The notes under the pieces were generated by a model. The model was given only the letters and a program-made list of their open reading frames with translations. It was not told where the DNA came from and did no database searches. From Pseudalgibacter ostreae (GTDB taxonomy: Bacteria > Bacteroidota > Bacteroidia > Flavobacteriales > Flavobacteriaceae), in NCBI RefSeq assembly GCF_042427585.1, contig NZ_JBHMFC010000006.1, positions 1 to 64,000 on the forward strand: DNA of 64,000 bases, given 5' to 3'. Each line of letters begins with the position of its first letter. The stretch's first letter is position 1. The position numbers were made by a program, and so were the translations under genes. Shown piece by piece: positions 22,795 to 32,516 of this stretch.

Positions 22795-25602
22795 TTATAA
22801 GTTATTAATCGACCAAGAAATATAATATTGTTGGCCAATAAACCCTGTGCCTACTGCACTTTGGTATTCTTTTCCTCCTAAATTTGCTGCCCCTATTTTA
22901 AACATGGATTTTAAAGATGCTACCGTGTAGTTTAACTGGGCATCTACTACCGTTCTGGAAGGAATTATGGCATTTGCCATACTGGCTTGCCATAAGTAAT
23001 CATCGCTCCATCTGGCATTAATATTAAACCCTAAATTATTATATAGGTTTGTATTGCCTAACGACACTTTTACCTTGTGTTCTGGTGTGTTAAATCCTGC
23101 GCTAAAATCTGGATCGGAGGCTTGGTCAAAATCTAATTTTGAATAGTTGTAACTCGCACTTACATTGAAATTTTGGGCTACTTTGGTAGACATCCCTATA
23201 ACCGCACCATAGGAGCTCACATCTGCTGAAGAGTTGGTATAGGTGCTAAAAAGTTGCACATTTCCGGTGGCTACTGCTGCTACACCAGACATGTCGTTTA
23301 CAGAGCCTGTTTTAGGTGTAGCAACTATTTTTTCTGCTAGGAAATCGTTATAAATGTTATAATATGTGTTAAAATCTACGGTAATGGGGCCTATTTTACC
23401 ACGGTAGCCTATATCGAAAGCTGTAACTTCTTCTGGCTTTACTAGGGGGGTAGCCCCAGTACCTCCTACAGGTTTTAATGCAGAAGTCCCGCCACTGGCG
23501 CTAAACTCTAATAGAGATGTTAAGGTGTAAGCATTAAAATAAGCATCTCTAGCTGTTAATGTGGTATTGGGTAACTTTCTATCTAAATTAGAAGGGGATG
23601 CTCCTGCCAAAATAGCTCTACCAACGTTTAAACCGATAAAAAGTGATTGCGTATGTGGATTTCTAAACCCGGTTTGGAAAGATGCTCTAAAGTTATGTTC
23701 TTTATTTTGGCCTGCAGAATATCCTAAAGAAACCCTTGGAGAGATATTGGCATCAAACAATTCATTTTTATCGTAACGCAAAGAGGCTGTTATTTTTAAA
23801 CGATCATCCATGAGTTTTTTAATACCCTGGACATAGCCACCATATTCATTGTATTTTATAGGATTATCATAATCTGTAAAAATAGTACCAGCAGAGTTTA
23901 AGGCGTATTGCCTGTAAGAGCCGCCTACTTGCAAGTCTAATGCATTGTTTAATAGCTTACTGAAGTTGTAATTTCCTTCTGCAACATAAAGATTTGAATT
24001 ATCAACAAATCTAGACCCAGAATTTACATCAGGATCAGACGTAACTTTGTTAAAAAGAGCTTCAAATTCTGGAGTTCCTGGTTGGATGGTAACCAATTGG
24101 TCTGCTGTTTCCCTTGCTGCTTGATGCAGTTGCTCCTGAACGACAGGGTCAAATGGATTGCCACCGCCACCGGCCACTTGTCCGGCGCCCTGTACATAGG
24201 CACCTGCATAAGTTCCAAACCATTGCTCTGCACCTACTTTATTCATGTTAACACCTGTGAAAAACATATCATAGGAGTCGCCCGCAGTTTCACCTGTGGT
24301 ATAAGCTCGGAAAAAGAAATCGTCATTTCTAATTTCAAATCGGTGCTGTTGCATTAAAAAGTTTTCTAACTGATATCTGTTTGCACCTTGATAGATTGTA
24401 TTGCCTCTACCGATTCTGGAGTTCCAGATAATTTCAAGATTATCACCAGTGGGTTTGTAATGTAATGCAAAATCTGCTTTTACACTCTCTGCGTTATAAT
24501 CCGTTAAATCTGCTTCATTGTAACCTGTTCTGGCCACATTGTCTTCGGGTACCAATGCGCTAGCTCCAGGAGGGATTAATCCTCCTTGTTCTAGACTTTG
24601 TGCGACCTGCTTTAGGTTAAGGTCTAAAGCATCTAAGTTCACTTCGTCGCCATAAATATTTAAACCATTGTGGGCTGGGTTAGATCGAAATGCTGTAATG
24701 CCATCCGCTTGGCCAGGAGCAGCAATGTCGTATTGGTTATTATCAGTAGCATACCAATCGGTTCCTTTTAAATATGAGAAGGTTGCTTTTGCAGCAAACT
24801 TATCGCTAAACTTATGGGCAGCACGTATACCAAAATCTCTAAACGTATTGTCGCCCGCAGCTTTTTGAGAGGTAATACCTTGTTTGTAGTAGGCGCTTAT
24901 CCCTTCATGTTCAAAAGGGTTTTTACTAGTCATAAATAAAATCCCATTAAAAGCATTGGCACCATATAATGCCGAAGATGCACCCGGCAACAACTCTACA
25001 CTGTTAACGTCTAGTTCGTTAATGCCAACAAGGTTGCCCATTACAAAATTTAGTGCTGGAGAAGCATTGTCCATACCGTCCACTAATTGTACAAACCTAA
25101 AATTATTGAAAGTAGCAAATCCCCTTGTGTTTATTGAGTTAAACGTTAAGCTACCTCGATTAACATCTACGCCTTTTAAATTTTCTAAGCTCGTATAGAA
25201 ATTTGGAGTAGCAGAAAACTTGACATCTCGAGAGTCAAACCTTTCTATAGTTACAGGGGACTCCCTTATGCTTTCGGGGGTTCTGGAAGCGGAAATCACA
25301 ACTTCATCTAAAGACGTGCCTTCTCTTAATATAATATTGATATTTTGATTAGCAGAAGAAATCGTTTCAGTAACTGATCCATAGCCTACACTACTCGCTT
25401 GAATTTTAAGAGGTAAGGTTTTGGCTGTAATTGTAAATTTGCCATCAAAGTCTGTAATAGTACCAGAGTTTGTTCCTATAATAATAATATTTACTCCAGG
25501 AATGGGTTCATTTTGTGGGTCTTTCACAAAACCTGATAGTGTTGTTTGTGAATACGAAGCGCTACAAACCAACACTAGTAAAAAAGTTAAAATTGCTTTC
25601 AT
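22795..25602 (-). CDS. TonB-dependent receptor with carboxypeptidase-regulatory-like domain
   Basis: The 935-residue outer-membrane protein has a signal peptide ending ASYSQ (about residue 19), a carboxypeptidase-regulatory-like domain (about 20-105, with LSGFVKDPQNEPIPGVNI and GTITDFDGKFTI), a TonB-box-like LDEVVISASR, a plug (about 110-230) and a 22-strand-type barrel. No SusD-like lipoprotein follows, so it is not a polysaccharide locus pair. The substrate cannot be inferred; it is a single-gene unit with its own terminator. Confidence 0.92.
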   Translation of the reverse strand: MKAILTFLLVLVCSASYSQTTLSGFVKDPQNEPIPGVNIIIIGTNSGTITDFDGKFTITAKTLPLKIQASSVGYGSVTETISSANQNINIILREGTSLDEVVISASRTPESIRESPVTIERFDSRDVKFSATPNFYTSLENLKGVDVNRGSLTFNSINTRGFATFNNFRFVQLVDGMDNASPALNFVMGNLVGINELDVNSVELLPGASSALYGANAFNGILFMTSKNPFEHEGISAYYKQGITSQKAAGDNTFRDFGIRAAHKFSDKFAAKATFSYLKGTDWYATDNNQYDIAAPGQADGITAFRSNPAHNGLNIYGDEVNLDALDLNLKQVAQSLEQGGLIPPGASALVPEDNVARTGYNEADLTDYNAESVKADFALHYKPTGDNLEIIWNSRIGRGNTIYQGANRYQLENFLMQQHRFEIRNDDFFFRAYTTGETAGDSYDMFFTGVNMNKVGAEQWFGTYAGAYVQGAGQVAGGGGNPFDPVVQEQLHQAARETADQLVTIQPGTPEFEALFNKVTSDPDVNSGSRFVDNSNLYVAEGNYNFSKLLNNALDLQVGGSYRQYALNSAGTIFTDYDNPIKYNEYGGYVQGIKKLMDDRLKITASLRYDKNELFDANISPRVSLGYSAGQNKEHNFRASFQTGFRNPHTQSLFIGLNVGRAILAGASPSNLDRKLPNTTLTARDAYFNAYTLTSLLEFSASGGTSALKPVGGTGATPLVKPEEVTAFDIGYRGKIGPITVDFNTYYNIYNDFLAEKIVATPKTGSVNDMSGVAAVATGNVQLFSTYTNSSADVSSYGAVIGMSTKVAQNFNVSASYNYSKLDFDQASDPDFSAGFNTPEHKVKVSLGNTNLYNNLGFNINARWSDDYLWQASMANAIIPSRTVVDAQLNYTVASLKSMFKIGAANLGGKEYQSAVGTGFIGQQYYISWSINNL

Positions 25603-25740
25603 ATAGTTATAGTTATTTTAAGTTTATTTTAACAATATAAAAAGATTAATCCTTTATTCCAATAAAATTGTGAGTGGCTGTTTTTTAAAGCAACAGGTTT
25701 AAGTTGTAAGTCATTGGTGTTTAGCTAAAAAAATATGTAA

Positions 25741-25780
25741 AAAAAAGCAGGCTCAATCTATTACGAATTGAGCCTGCTTT
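25741..25780 (-). terminator. Terminator after glmS
   Basis: A perfect 14-base stem (AAAGCAGGCTCAAT with ATTGAGCCTGCTTT, 25767-25780) and an A-run, which is a T-run on the minus strand, lie 23 bases past the glmS stop. Confidence 0.92.
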
Positions 25781-25802
25781 ACACTTGGTGATAAGTTTTA
25801 AT

Positions 25803-27650
25803 TTATTCCACGGTAACTGATTTTGCCAGGTTACGTGGTTGGTCTACGTTTTTGTCTAATAATACCGCTATATGATATGATAACAACTGTAATGGAATAG
25901 TTGTTAATAGTGGAGATAAAGACTCTTCCGTTTCAGGAACTTCGATAACATGGTCTGCTAAAGCTCTCACTTGAGTGTCGCCTTCGGTAACAATTCCAAT
26001 TATTTTTCCTTTTCGAGACTTGATTTCTTGAATATTACTTACTACTTTTTCATAATGCCCTTTTTTTGTGGCTATTACAATTACGGGCATATTCTCATCA
26101 ATAAGCGCAATAGGGCCGTGTTTCATTTCTGCAGCAGGATATCCTTCTGCATGTATATACGAAATCTCTTTAAGTTTTAATGCACCTTCTAAAGCTACAG
26201 GGAAATTATAGCCTCTTCCTAAGTATAAACAATTGCGAGAATCTTTATATATCTCAGCAATTTTTTTGATATGATCATTAGATTCTAATGCTTTTTCAAC
26301 TTTTTTAGGAATGAGTTCCAGTTCTAGTAAATGCTTACGGAAGTCGGAACTGCTAATGCTGCCTTTTGCTCTTGCTAATCTAAGAGCAATTAAAGTTAAA
26401 ACAGTAATCTGCGTTGTAAACGCTTTTGTAGAGGCCACACCTATCTCTGGACCCGCATGTGTATAGGCGCCAGCGTGTGTTTCTCTAGAAATAGACGATC
26501 CTACAACATTGCAAACTCCAAAAACAAAAGCGCCTTTAGACTTAGCAAGTTTTATGGCAGCTAAAGTGTCGGCGGTTTCACCAGATTGAGAAATGGCGAT
26601 TATAACATCGTTTTCAGTAATTACCGGATTTCTATATCTAAATTCAGAAGCATATTCTACTTCAACAGGTATTCTGGCAAGGTCTTCGAAAATATATTCG
26701 GCAACAAGACCAGCATGCCACGAGGTGCCACAGGCCACTATAATTATACGGTTGGCATTGAGGAATTTTTTCATGTTATCCTCTACGCCAGCCATTTTTA
26801 TAATCGCTTCGTTTCTCAATAATCTTCCTCTGTATGTATCGGTAATGGCTTTTGGCTGCTCATAGATTTCCTTCAGCATGAAATGGTCAAAACCTCCTTT
26901 TTCAATTTGCTCTAAATTCATTTGAAGCTCTTGAATATATGGTGCAACTAAAGAGTCATCTTTTATTTTTCTTATTTTAATCCCTTTATGGAATCTAATA
27001 ATAGCCATTTCTTCATCTTCTAAATAGATAGCATTTTTAGTATATTCTAAGAACGGAGAGGCATCGCTCGCTATAAAGAATTCATCTTCTCCAATACCAA
27101 CGGCCAGTGGGCTTCCCAAGCGGGCAATTACAATTTCTTCTGGTTTCGTTTTATCAAAAACAGCAATAGCATAAGCACCTATAACTTGATTAAGCGCAAT
27201 TTGTACAGCTTTACCTAATTTTATATTCTCTTGTTTTTTTACATACTCTATTAAATTTACCAATACTTCTGTATCGGTATCTGAATGGAATACATATCCT
27301 TTTGATATTAATTCTTGTTTTAGGGTTTCATAATTTTCTATAATACCATTATGAATCATTACAAGCTCTCCTGAATTGGAAAGATGTGGATGTGAATTCA
27401 CATCGTTAGGAACTCCATGGGTAGCCCATCGGGTATGACCGATACCTACGTTCCCGTTTTTTGTAATTTCTTTATCTGCAAGCGCTTCTAGGTCGGCGAC
27501 CTTTCCTTTTGTTTTAGAGATTTTGAGGTTTTCACCGTCAAATAATGCAATACCTGCACTATCATAGCCTCTATATTCCAGTCTTCTAAGACCTTCAATA
27601 ATGATGGGGTAGGCTTCTCTGGGGCCTAAATATCCAACAATTCCACACAT
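25803..27650 (-). CDS. glmS: Glutamine--fructose-6-phosphate aminotransferase (isomerizing)
   Basis: The 615-residue enzyme makes glucosamine-6-phosphate, the first step to peptidoglycan and LPS amino sugars. Cys2 of MCGIVGYLGPREAYP is the glutaminase nucleophile; GYDSAGIAL and HTRWATHGVPNDVNSHPH are glutaminase motifs. Two SIS isomerase domains follow (about 285-425 and 460-600, with ACGTSWHAGL and AISQSGETADT), and the C-terminus ends PRNLAKSVTVE as usual. It is 6 bases after the DUF4270 gene, third in its operon. Confidence 0.98.
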   Translation of the reverse strand: MCGIVGYLGPREAYPIIIEGLRRLEYRGYDSAGIALFDGENLKISKTKGKVADLEALADKEITKNGNVGIGHTRWATHGVPNDVNSHPHLSNSGELVMIHNGIIENYETLKQELISKGYVFHSDTDTEVLVNLIEYVKKQENIKLGKAVQIALNQVIGAYAIAVFDKTKPEEIVIARLGSPLAVGIGEDEFFIASDASPFLEYTKNAIYLEDEEMAIIRFHKGIKIRKIKDDSLVAPYIQELQMNLEQIEKGGFDHFMLKEIYEQPKAITDTYRGRLLRNEAIIKMAGVEDNMKKFLNANRIIIVACGTSWHAGLVAEYIFEDLARIPVEVEYASEFRYRNPVITENDVIIAISQSGETADTLAAIKLAKSKGAFVFGVCNVVGSSISRETHAGAYTHAGPEIGVASTKAFTTQITVLTLIALRLARAKGSISSSDFRKHLLELELIPKKVEKALESNDHIKKIAEIYKDSRNCLYLGRGYNFPVALEGALKLKEISYIHAEGYPAAEMKHGPIALIDENMPVIVIATKKGHYEKVVSNIQEIKSRKGKIIGIVTEGDTQVRALADHVIEVPETEESLSPLLTTIPLQLLSYHIAVLLDKNVDQPRNLAKSVTVE

Positions 27651-27656
27651 AGTATT

Positions 27657-29285
27657 TTATTTTGATTTAGTAAAAAATAATTTTAGGAGCATGCGCCTAT
27701 CTGCATTAACGGCTTCATTGCTTCCTGATAAAATGGTTCCTCTAGGACTTATTACAGATGCTGCGGGAATAGATGTTACACCATCGTTACTATTTAAAAT
27801 CAATGCATTATTAGTATAATTAACATTGTTTGAAAGTACGAGTCCTATTTTGGTGTTTGTAGAATCTTTAAAAATAAGATTATTTAAGTGTTCTGTAATC
27901 CGTATTTTGTATTTCCAGACTCCTGTTTCTTGTTCTATTCGTGTGCCTAAATGAAAAAACTTTGAACTAATAGGGTTATTTGTATTAGTGGTTTCATCAA
28001 AGGTATAATCGATAAGAGGGGCATTGTTATTAACATCATAAGCATAGATTCTATCATATTCATGAGTGCTTTCTGGCGATGTTATGTCTTCGTAAAAAAT
28101 CAATTGTGCCTCATTGATCAATCGGTCTTGATATTCACCATCTTTAAACTCTTCCCGTAAGGCTTCTAGTTGATCGGGCACCCCGTTTTTATCTAAATCT
28201 TCATTCCCGAATAAATCGACAATGGCCATAGATGCAGCATTTTTTAAGTACAGTTTCTGGTCTCCAGTAGCTTTATTGCCATTGCTTAGTGTTACTAAGT
28301 TAAGGTCGTTTACAAACGTATTCAGTTTGTTTGCTGTAAAATTAAGCGTGTACGTGCCTTGGGTTCTGGTGGCATCTGTAGCAGAAACGTCTTTAGAGTA
28401 GTAAATAACTACATTAGCGTCGCTGCTGGCTAGGTTCAATAGAACCATGCTGCCATCGTTCGCAATAGGTTCTACTTTAAGATATAGCCCTCTAAAATGA
28501 TTTAAAAAATTATTAGTGTTACTTAAAACGTTGGTCCCCTGTTTTTTAATAATTTCTGTATGCCATATCGTAGTATCTAATTTTAGCCTAAGCGATGGCT
28601 CCAAAAATTCAGGAGTTTTTGTAGAATCTGTATACGTTAATCGTATTTGTTTGTTGCTAGGAACCAGGTTGTTATCTGTAAAAATTAAAGCTCCTTTTTG
28701 CGAATCGAAGTCAATCACAGAAGTCTCTGTAAGTGCAGAGTTGATGGTTTTATCAGCATTATTGGCATTGGAGTAATAGCGTTGTTGCGTTTCAAATCCT
28801 TCACTTGGATTAAAATCTCTTAAAAAGTATTTGTTCTGGTAAATCGATAATTTAAAGGGTGCTTCTGGGTTGCCAAATATGGAATCTAAAGCATACGGTG
28901 TTTTACCGCTTTCTAAATTTGTACCTGTAACTTTGCTATAATAAGGAATTTTTAATACCACAGAATCTATAGCAGGTTTAATGCCAAAATCTGGATTAAA
29001 ACTTGCTGGAGTTAATTGCGCAACAATACTAGCGGTGGTTTGTCCATAAAGCGGATCGTGATAAACGCCCAAAAGGCTTGAGGCCAAGTTGCTTATTTGA
29101 ACCGAGTCTAGTTTTTTATTGTAAGCACTAACAGCAATAGTTTTGTCTGGCGTTTCAAAATTGGTGTTGTTTTCGCCAATAACATCGCTTTCAAGGATGC
29201 TAAAATCTTTATCGCATCCCATTATAGAAAAGGCGATAAATAAAATGAGGCAAGTTGGTAAAAAGGCTTTGAATGTTTTTTTCAT
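27657..29285 (-). CDS. DUF4270 lipoprotein
   Basis: The 542-residue protein has a lipoprotein signal peptide (MKKTFKAFLPTCLILFIAF, lipobox SIMGC) and DUF4270-type sequence: VSAYNKKLDSVQISNLASSL, LLGVYHDPLYGQTTASIVAQ and IDSVVLKIPYY. DUF4270 is a Bacteroidota surface or periplasmic family of unknown function. I start at ATG 29285 because the signal peptide begins there; the frame has 6 more codons. It sits between the GT5 protein and glmS with gaps of 27 and 6 bases. Confidence 0.85.
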   Translation of the reverse strand: MKKTFKAFLPTCLILFIAFSIMGCDKDFSILESDVIGENNTNFETPDKTIAVSAYNKKLDSVQISNLASSLLGVYHDPLYGQTTASIVAQLTPASFNPDFGIKPAIDSVVLKIPYYSKVTGTNLESGKTPYALDSIFGNPEAPFKLSIYQNKYFLRDFNPSEGFETQQRYYSNANNADKTINSALTETSVIDFDSQKGALIFTDNNLVPSNKQIRLTYTDSTKTPEFLEPSLRLKLDTTIWHTEIIKKQGTNVLSNTNNFLNHFRGLYLKVEPIANDGSMVLLNLASSDANVVIYYSKDVSATDATRTQGTYTLNFTANKLNTFVNDLNLVTLSNGNKATGDQKLYLKNAASMAIVDLFGNEDLDKNGVPDQLEALREEFKDGEYQDRLINEAQLIFYEDITSPESTHEYDRIYAYDVNNNAPLIDYTFDETTNTNNPISSKFFHLGTRIEQETGVWKYKIRITEHLNNLIFKDSTNTKIGLVLSNNVNYTNNALILNSNDGVTSIPAASVISPRGTILSGSNEAVNADRRMLLKLFFTKSK

Positions 29286-29312
29286 AATTTTGATGATGAA
29301 CACAAAATGGGT

Positions 29313-30122
29313 TTAAATCAGTACTTGAGAATTAATAAACGACGTGTAAGCCTCTCCAAATTCGTCTTTGCTTTTATGCTCTAGAACAGGTTTTTTAGTG
29401 TTTTTCATATAGGCTTCCAATTCTTCAGGAATATCTTCAGAACCTATAATTAACGCGTCAGAATAATCAATAGCAACTTTCATTAAATTCGTATAAGAAG
29501 GCGTCTCTAAAACTTTTATAGCCTCGTCATTTATGTTGTCAAATTTAATTTTATTATGCATATCTTCATTTAACGTATTGTTAAAACTTTGATTGTATAC
29601 AGATGTAATTATTTTGCTAGCGTTAAATAACGGCTCGTCTTTATAGTATTCTTTCAAGTAAATAGGTAAAAGCGCCGCTAACCAACCGTGTACATGAATG
29701 ACATCTGGAGCCCAATTTAATTTTTTAACAGTTTCAACTACGCCTTTAGCAAAAAATATGGCACGTTCATCGTTATCTGGGAATAAAACGCCCTGTTTAT
29801 CTTTTATTGTGCCTTTTCTTTTAAAGTATTCGTCATTATCAATAAAGTAAACTTGAATACGTTCTTTTGGAATAGATGCGACTTTTATAATTAAAGGCAT
29901 GTCCAGGTCGTTGATTACCAAGTTGATTCCAGAAAGCCTGATTACTTCGTGCAATTGATGTCTCCGCTCATTAATATTTCCGTATCTCGGCATGAATATC
30001 CTTATTTGGCCGCCTTGTTGATTCACTAATCTTGGAGCTTCAAAAGACATGGAAGAAATTTCCGTCTCGGGCAAATAAGGTACTACCTCAGATGATACAT
30101 ATAATATCCTCTTATCTTTCAT
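29313..30122 (-). CDS. Glycogen/starch synthase catalytic-domain (GT5) protein, single-domain
   Basis: The 269-residue protein matches the N-terminal half of glycogen synthases: RILYVSSEVVPYLPETEISS, GGQIRIFMPRYGNINERRHQ and the ADP-glucose region PDVIHVHGWLAALLPIYLK. The C-terminal nucleotide-binding GT1 domain of full synthases (total near 480 residues) is absent and the frame stops cleanly, so this is a one-domain family, not a frameshift in view. It leads the operon with DUF4270 and glmS, which hints at sugar-nucleotide or envelope roles. Catalysis is unproven. Confidence 0.83.
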   Translation of the reverse strand: MKDKRILYVSSEVVPYLPETEISSMSFEAPRLVNQQGGQIRIFMPRYGNINERRHQLHEVIRLSGINLVINDLDMPLIIKVASIPKERIQVYFIDNDEYFKRKGTIKDKQGVLFPDNDERAIFFAKGVVETVKKLNWAPDVIHVHGWLAALLPIYLKEYYKDEPLFNASKIITSVYNQSFNNTLNEDMHNKIKFDNINDEAIKVLETPSYTNLMKVAIDYSDALIIGSEDIPEELEAYMKNTKKPVLEHKSKDEFGEAYTSFINSQVLI

Positions 30123-30170
30123 ATGATTGTTTTAGGTGTTCTTTTTGAGAAATTCAAAATAAAAAACATG

Positions 30171-30178
30171 CAAAAATA
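30171..30178 (-). promoter_or_regulatory. -7 box of the GT5-DUF4270-glmS unit
   Basis: The minus strand reads TATTTTTG, matching TAnnTTTG, 49 bases before the ATG. Confidence 0.5.
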
Positions 30179-30210
30179 CAAAATTTTATGCAGATTCGCA
30201 GTAAAAATCT

Positions 30211-30218
30211 TAAGTTTG
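30211..30218 (+). promoter_or_regulatory. -7 box of panC
   Basis: TAAGTTTG matches TAnnTTTG and lies 24 bases before the GTG start of panC, opposite to the minus-strand box at 30178. Confidence 0.5.
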
Positions 30219-30241
30219 CATCCTTAATTTTTAATTAGATT

Positions 30242-31090
30242 GTGGGGGTTTATTCAGAAAAAGTAGAAGTTGAAAAGGTTGTAACATCTTTTAAGGAACG
30301 CGGATTAAGTATCGGTTTTGTTCCAACCATGGGCGCGTTACATCAGGGGCACTTGGCGTTAGTGGAGAATGCATTGGCAAATAATGATAAGGTAATTGTG
30401 AGTGTTTTTGTAAATCCCACGCAGTTTAATAATCTTGAGGATTTGGAAAAATATCCTAGGGTATTAGATGAAGATGTGCGATTATTGGAAAAACTTTCTT
30501 CAAGTATAGTGGTGTATGCACCTACAGTGGAGGCTGTTTATGCTGACAAAGTTAAGGCTGAGAAGTTCGATTTCGATGGTTTAGAGTTCGAAATGGAAGG
30601 GCGATTCAGGGATGGCCATTTTGATGGGGTTGGCACGATAATAAAACGTTTTTTTGAAATAATAAGACCCGATAACGCTTATTTTGGCGAAAAGGATTTT
30701 CAGCAATTGCAAATTATAAAAAAACTGGTCGATAAAAAAAAGATACCTGTAACCATCGTAGGTTGTCCTATTTATAGGGAGTCCAATGGTTTGGCAATGA
30801 GTTCTCGTAATGTTCGATTAAAACCAGATTATAAAAAAGCAGCACCTTTTATTTTCGAAATTTTAAAAGCGGCCAAAGCGCAGTTTGGCACAAAAAGTGC
30901 AAATGAAGTAACGGTGTGGGTCCATGCTCAATTTGCAAATCATCCTCTGTTGAAAATGGAGTATTTTATTATTGCAGATGAAGACACCTTAAAAATAGTA
31001 AAACGAAAATCTAATAAGAAAGCATATCGTGCGTTTATTGCGGTATATGCCGATGATATTAGATTAATAGATAACATAGCTCTAAATTAA
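30242..31090 (+). CDS. panC: Pantothenate synthetase
   Basis: The 282-residue enzyme joins pantoate and beta-alanine with ATP. Motifs are FVPTMGALHQGHLALVENA (HIGH-type ATP site, about 26-44), VFVNPTQFNN, YFGEKDFQQLQII and the KMSKS-like MSSRNVRL. The start is GTG at 30242, since similarity begins within a few residues. panD, which supplies beta-alanine, follows by 13 bases. Confidence 0.96.
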   Translation: MGVYSEKVEVEKVVTSFKERGLSIGFVPTMGALHQGHLALVENALANNDKVIVSVFVNPTQFNNLEDLEKYPRVLDEDVRLLEKLSSSIVVYAPTVEAVYADKVKAEKFDFDGLEFEMEGRFRDGHFDGVGTIIKRFFEIIRPDNAYFGEKDFQQLQIIKKLVDKKKIPVTIVGCPIYRESNGLAMSSRNVRLKPDYKKAAPFIFEILKAAKAQFGTKSANEVTVWVHAQFANHPLLKMEYFIIADEDTLKIVKRKSNKKAYRAFIAVYADDIRLIDNIALN

Positions 31091-31091
31091 T

Positions 31092-31099
31092 TATCTTTG
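31092..31099 (+). promoter_or_regulatory. Possible internal -7 box immediately before panD
   Basis: TATCTTTG matches TAnnTTTG and ends 4 bases before the panD ATG, so any transcript from it would be leaderless or nearly so. No -33 box is apparent. Confidence 0.35.
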
Positions 31100-31103
31100 T
31101 GCC

Positions 31104-31454
31104 ATGCAAATACAAGTCGTAAAATCTAAAATTCACAGAGTAAAATGCACCGGTGCGGAACTTAACTACATTGGAAGCATTACCATTGACGAAGATTTAA
31201 TGGAGGCAGCTAATATGATTCAAGGCGAAAAAGTCCAAATTGTAAACAACAATAACGGTGAGCGCTTAGAAACGTATTGTATTCCAGGCCCGAGAAATAC
31301 TGGAGAAATAACCCTTAACGGTGCGGCTGCAAGAAAAGTTGCGGTAGGTGATATCTTGATATTGATTACTTATGCCTTTATGGATATAGAGGAAGCAAAA
31401 GTGTTTAAACCCGCTTTGGTTTTTCCCGATGAGACGACTAATCTTTTAAAATAA
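31104..31454 (+). CDS. panD: Aspartate 1-decarboxylase
   Basis: The 116-residue proenzyme makes beta-alanine. It self-cleaves at the Gly-Ser of LNYIGSITID (Ser25) to form the pyruvoyl group; AELNYIGSI, the GERLETYCIPGPRNTGEI segment and NGAAARKVAVGD match the family. It is directly downstream of panC. Confidence 0.97.
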   Translation: MQIQVVKSKIHRVKCTGAELNYIGSITIDEDLMEAANMIQGEKVQIVNNNNGERLETYCIPGPRNTGEITLNGAAARKVAVGDILILITYAFMDIEEAKVFKPALVFPDETTNLLK

Positions 31455-31458
31455 ACTG

Positions 31459-32430
31459 TTGAGCTCTTCTAAAAAAAAAGTGCTTAAAATCCTAATCCCA
31501 CTCATGTTAGCTGGGTTTTTTGGATGGTTTATGTTTTCAAAAATACCTATAGCGACCATACTCCCTTATTTTAAAAGTGCAGATTATTCATACATTTTAT
31601 TTGGAGTCTTTTTTGGTCTCCTAAGCCATTTGTCAAGAGCTTATAGGTGGAAGTTTTTGTTGGAGCCCATGGGATACAAAGTGAAATTCCCCAATAGTAT
31701 TATGGCGGTTTTTGTAACGTATTTAGCTAATTATGGGATTCCAAGATCGGGAGAGGTGCTTCGTGCAGCGGCGCTTACTAATTACGAAAATGTTCCTTTC
31801 GAAAAAGGATTTGGCACCATTGTGGCAGAGCGTATCGCAGATCTTATTGTAATGCTTGGCATTATTGTTTTTACGTTAATTTTCCAATTTGAATTTATCT
31901 ACGAATTGCTTAAAAACGCATTCCAACCTATAAAGTTAGTGCTTGCGGGTATTTTTGTTATAGTGCTTTTTGGTGTTTTGTTTCTTTATATAAAAAAAAG
32001 CACCTCTAAAATAGCACTAAAAATCAGGACGTTTTTAAACGGACTGGCAGAAGGGCTTTTAAGTGTGTTTAAAATGAAAAATAAATGGGCCTTTATTTTT
32101 CACACTCTTTTTATTTGGGCCATGTATATCCTTATGTTTTATGTTACTACGTTTGCTTTAGATGAACTGCAAGCTGCTTCTGTAGGAGCTGTAATTGTTG
32201 CTTTTATTGCGGCAAGTTTTACCATAGCAGCCACAAATGGAGGTGTTTTTTTCTATCCGGCAGCGGTATTAGGGGCTTTTCTTTTATACGGGTTGCCTAA
32301 AGATGCCAGCTATGCTTTTGGTTGGATTATATGGGCCTCTCAGACGCTTATGATTTTTGTTTTTGGAACCCTCTCTTTTATTTTTCTTCCTATTTATAAT
32401 AGAAAAAGGATTTCGGAAAATCGTGAATAA
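31459..32430 (+). CDS. YbhN/LPG-synthase-type transmembrane protein (UPF0104)
   Basis: The 323-residue protein has about eight hydrophobic helices and the family motifs SHLSRAYRWKFLLEPMG and FVTYLANYGIPRSGEVLRA, also seen in the membrane half of MprF (aminoacyl-phosphatidylglycerol synthase/flippase). Without the catalytic half, a lipid-flippase role is only inferred. The start is TTG at 31459, 4 bases after the panD stop, indicating coupling with panC-panD. Confidence 0.85.
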   Translation: MSSSKKKVLKILIPLMLAGFFGWFMFSKIPIATILPYFKSADYSYILFGVFFGLLSHLSRAYRWKFLLEPMGYKVKFPNSIMAVFVTYLANYGIPRSGEVLRAAALTNYENVPFEKGFGTIVAERIADLIVMLGIIVFTLIFQFEFIYELLKNAFQPIKLVLAGIFVIVLFGVLFLYIKKSTSKIALKIRTFLNGLAEGLLSVFKMKNKWAFIFHTLFIWAMYILMFYVTTFALDELQAASVGAVIVAFIAASFTIAATNGGVFFYPAAVLGAFLLYGLPKDASYAFGWIIWASQTLMIFVFGTLSFIFLPIYNRKRISENRE

Positions 32431-32516
32431 GATTTTTAGCATTTTCAAATGCTTTGTTTTAAACATTGCATTAATTTATTACCTTGTGCGATAATACACC
32501 CCAAACTATCTTTCAA

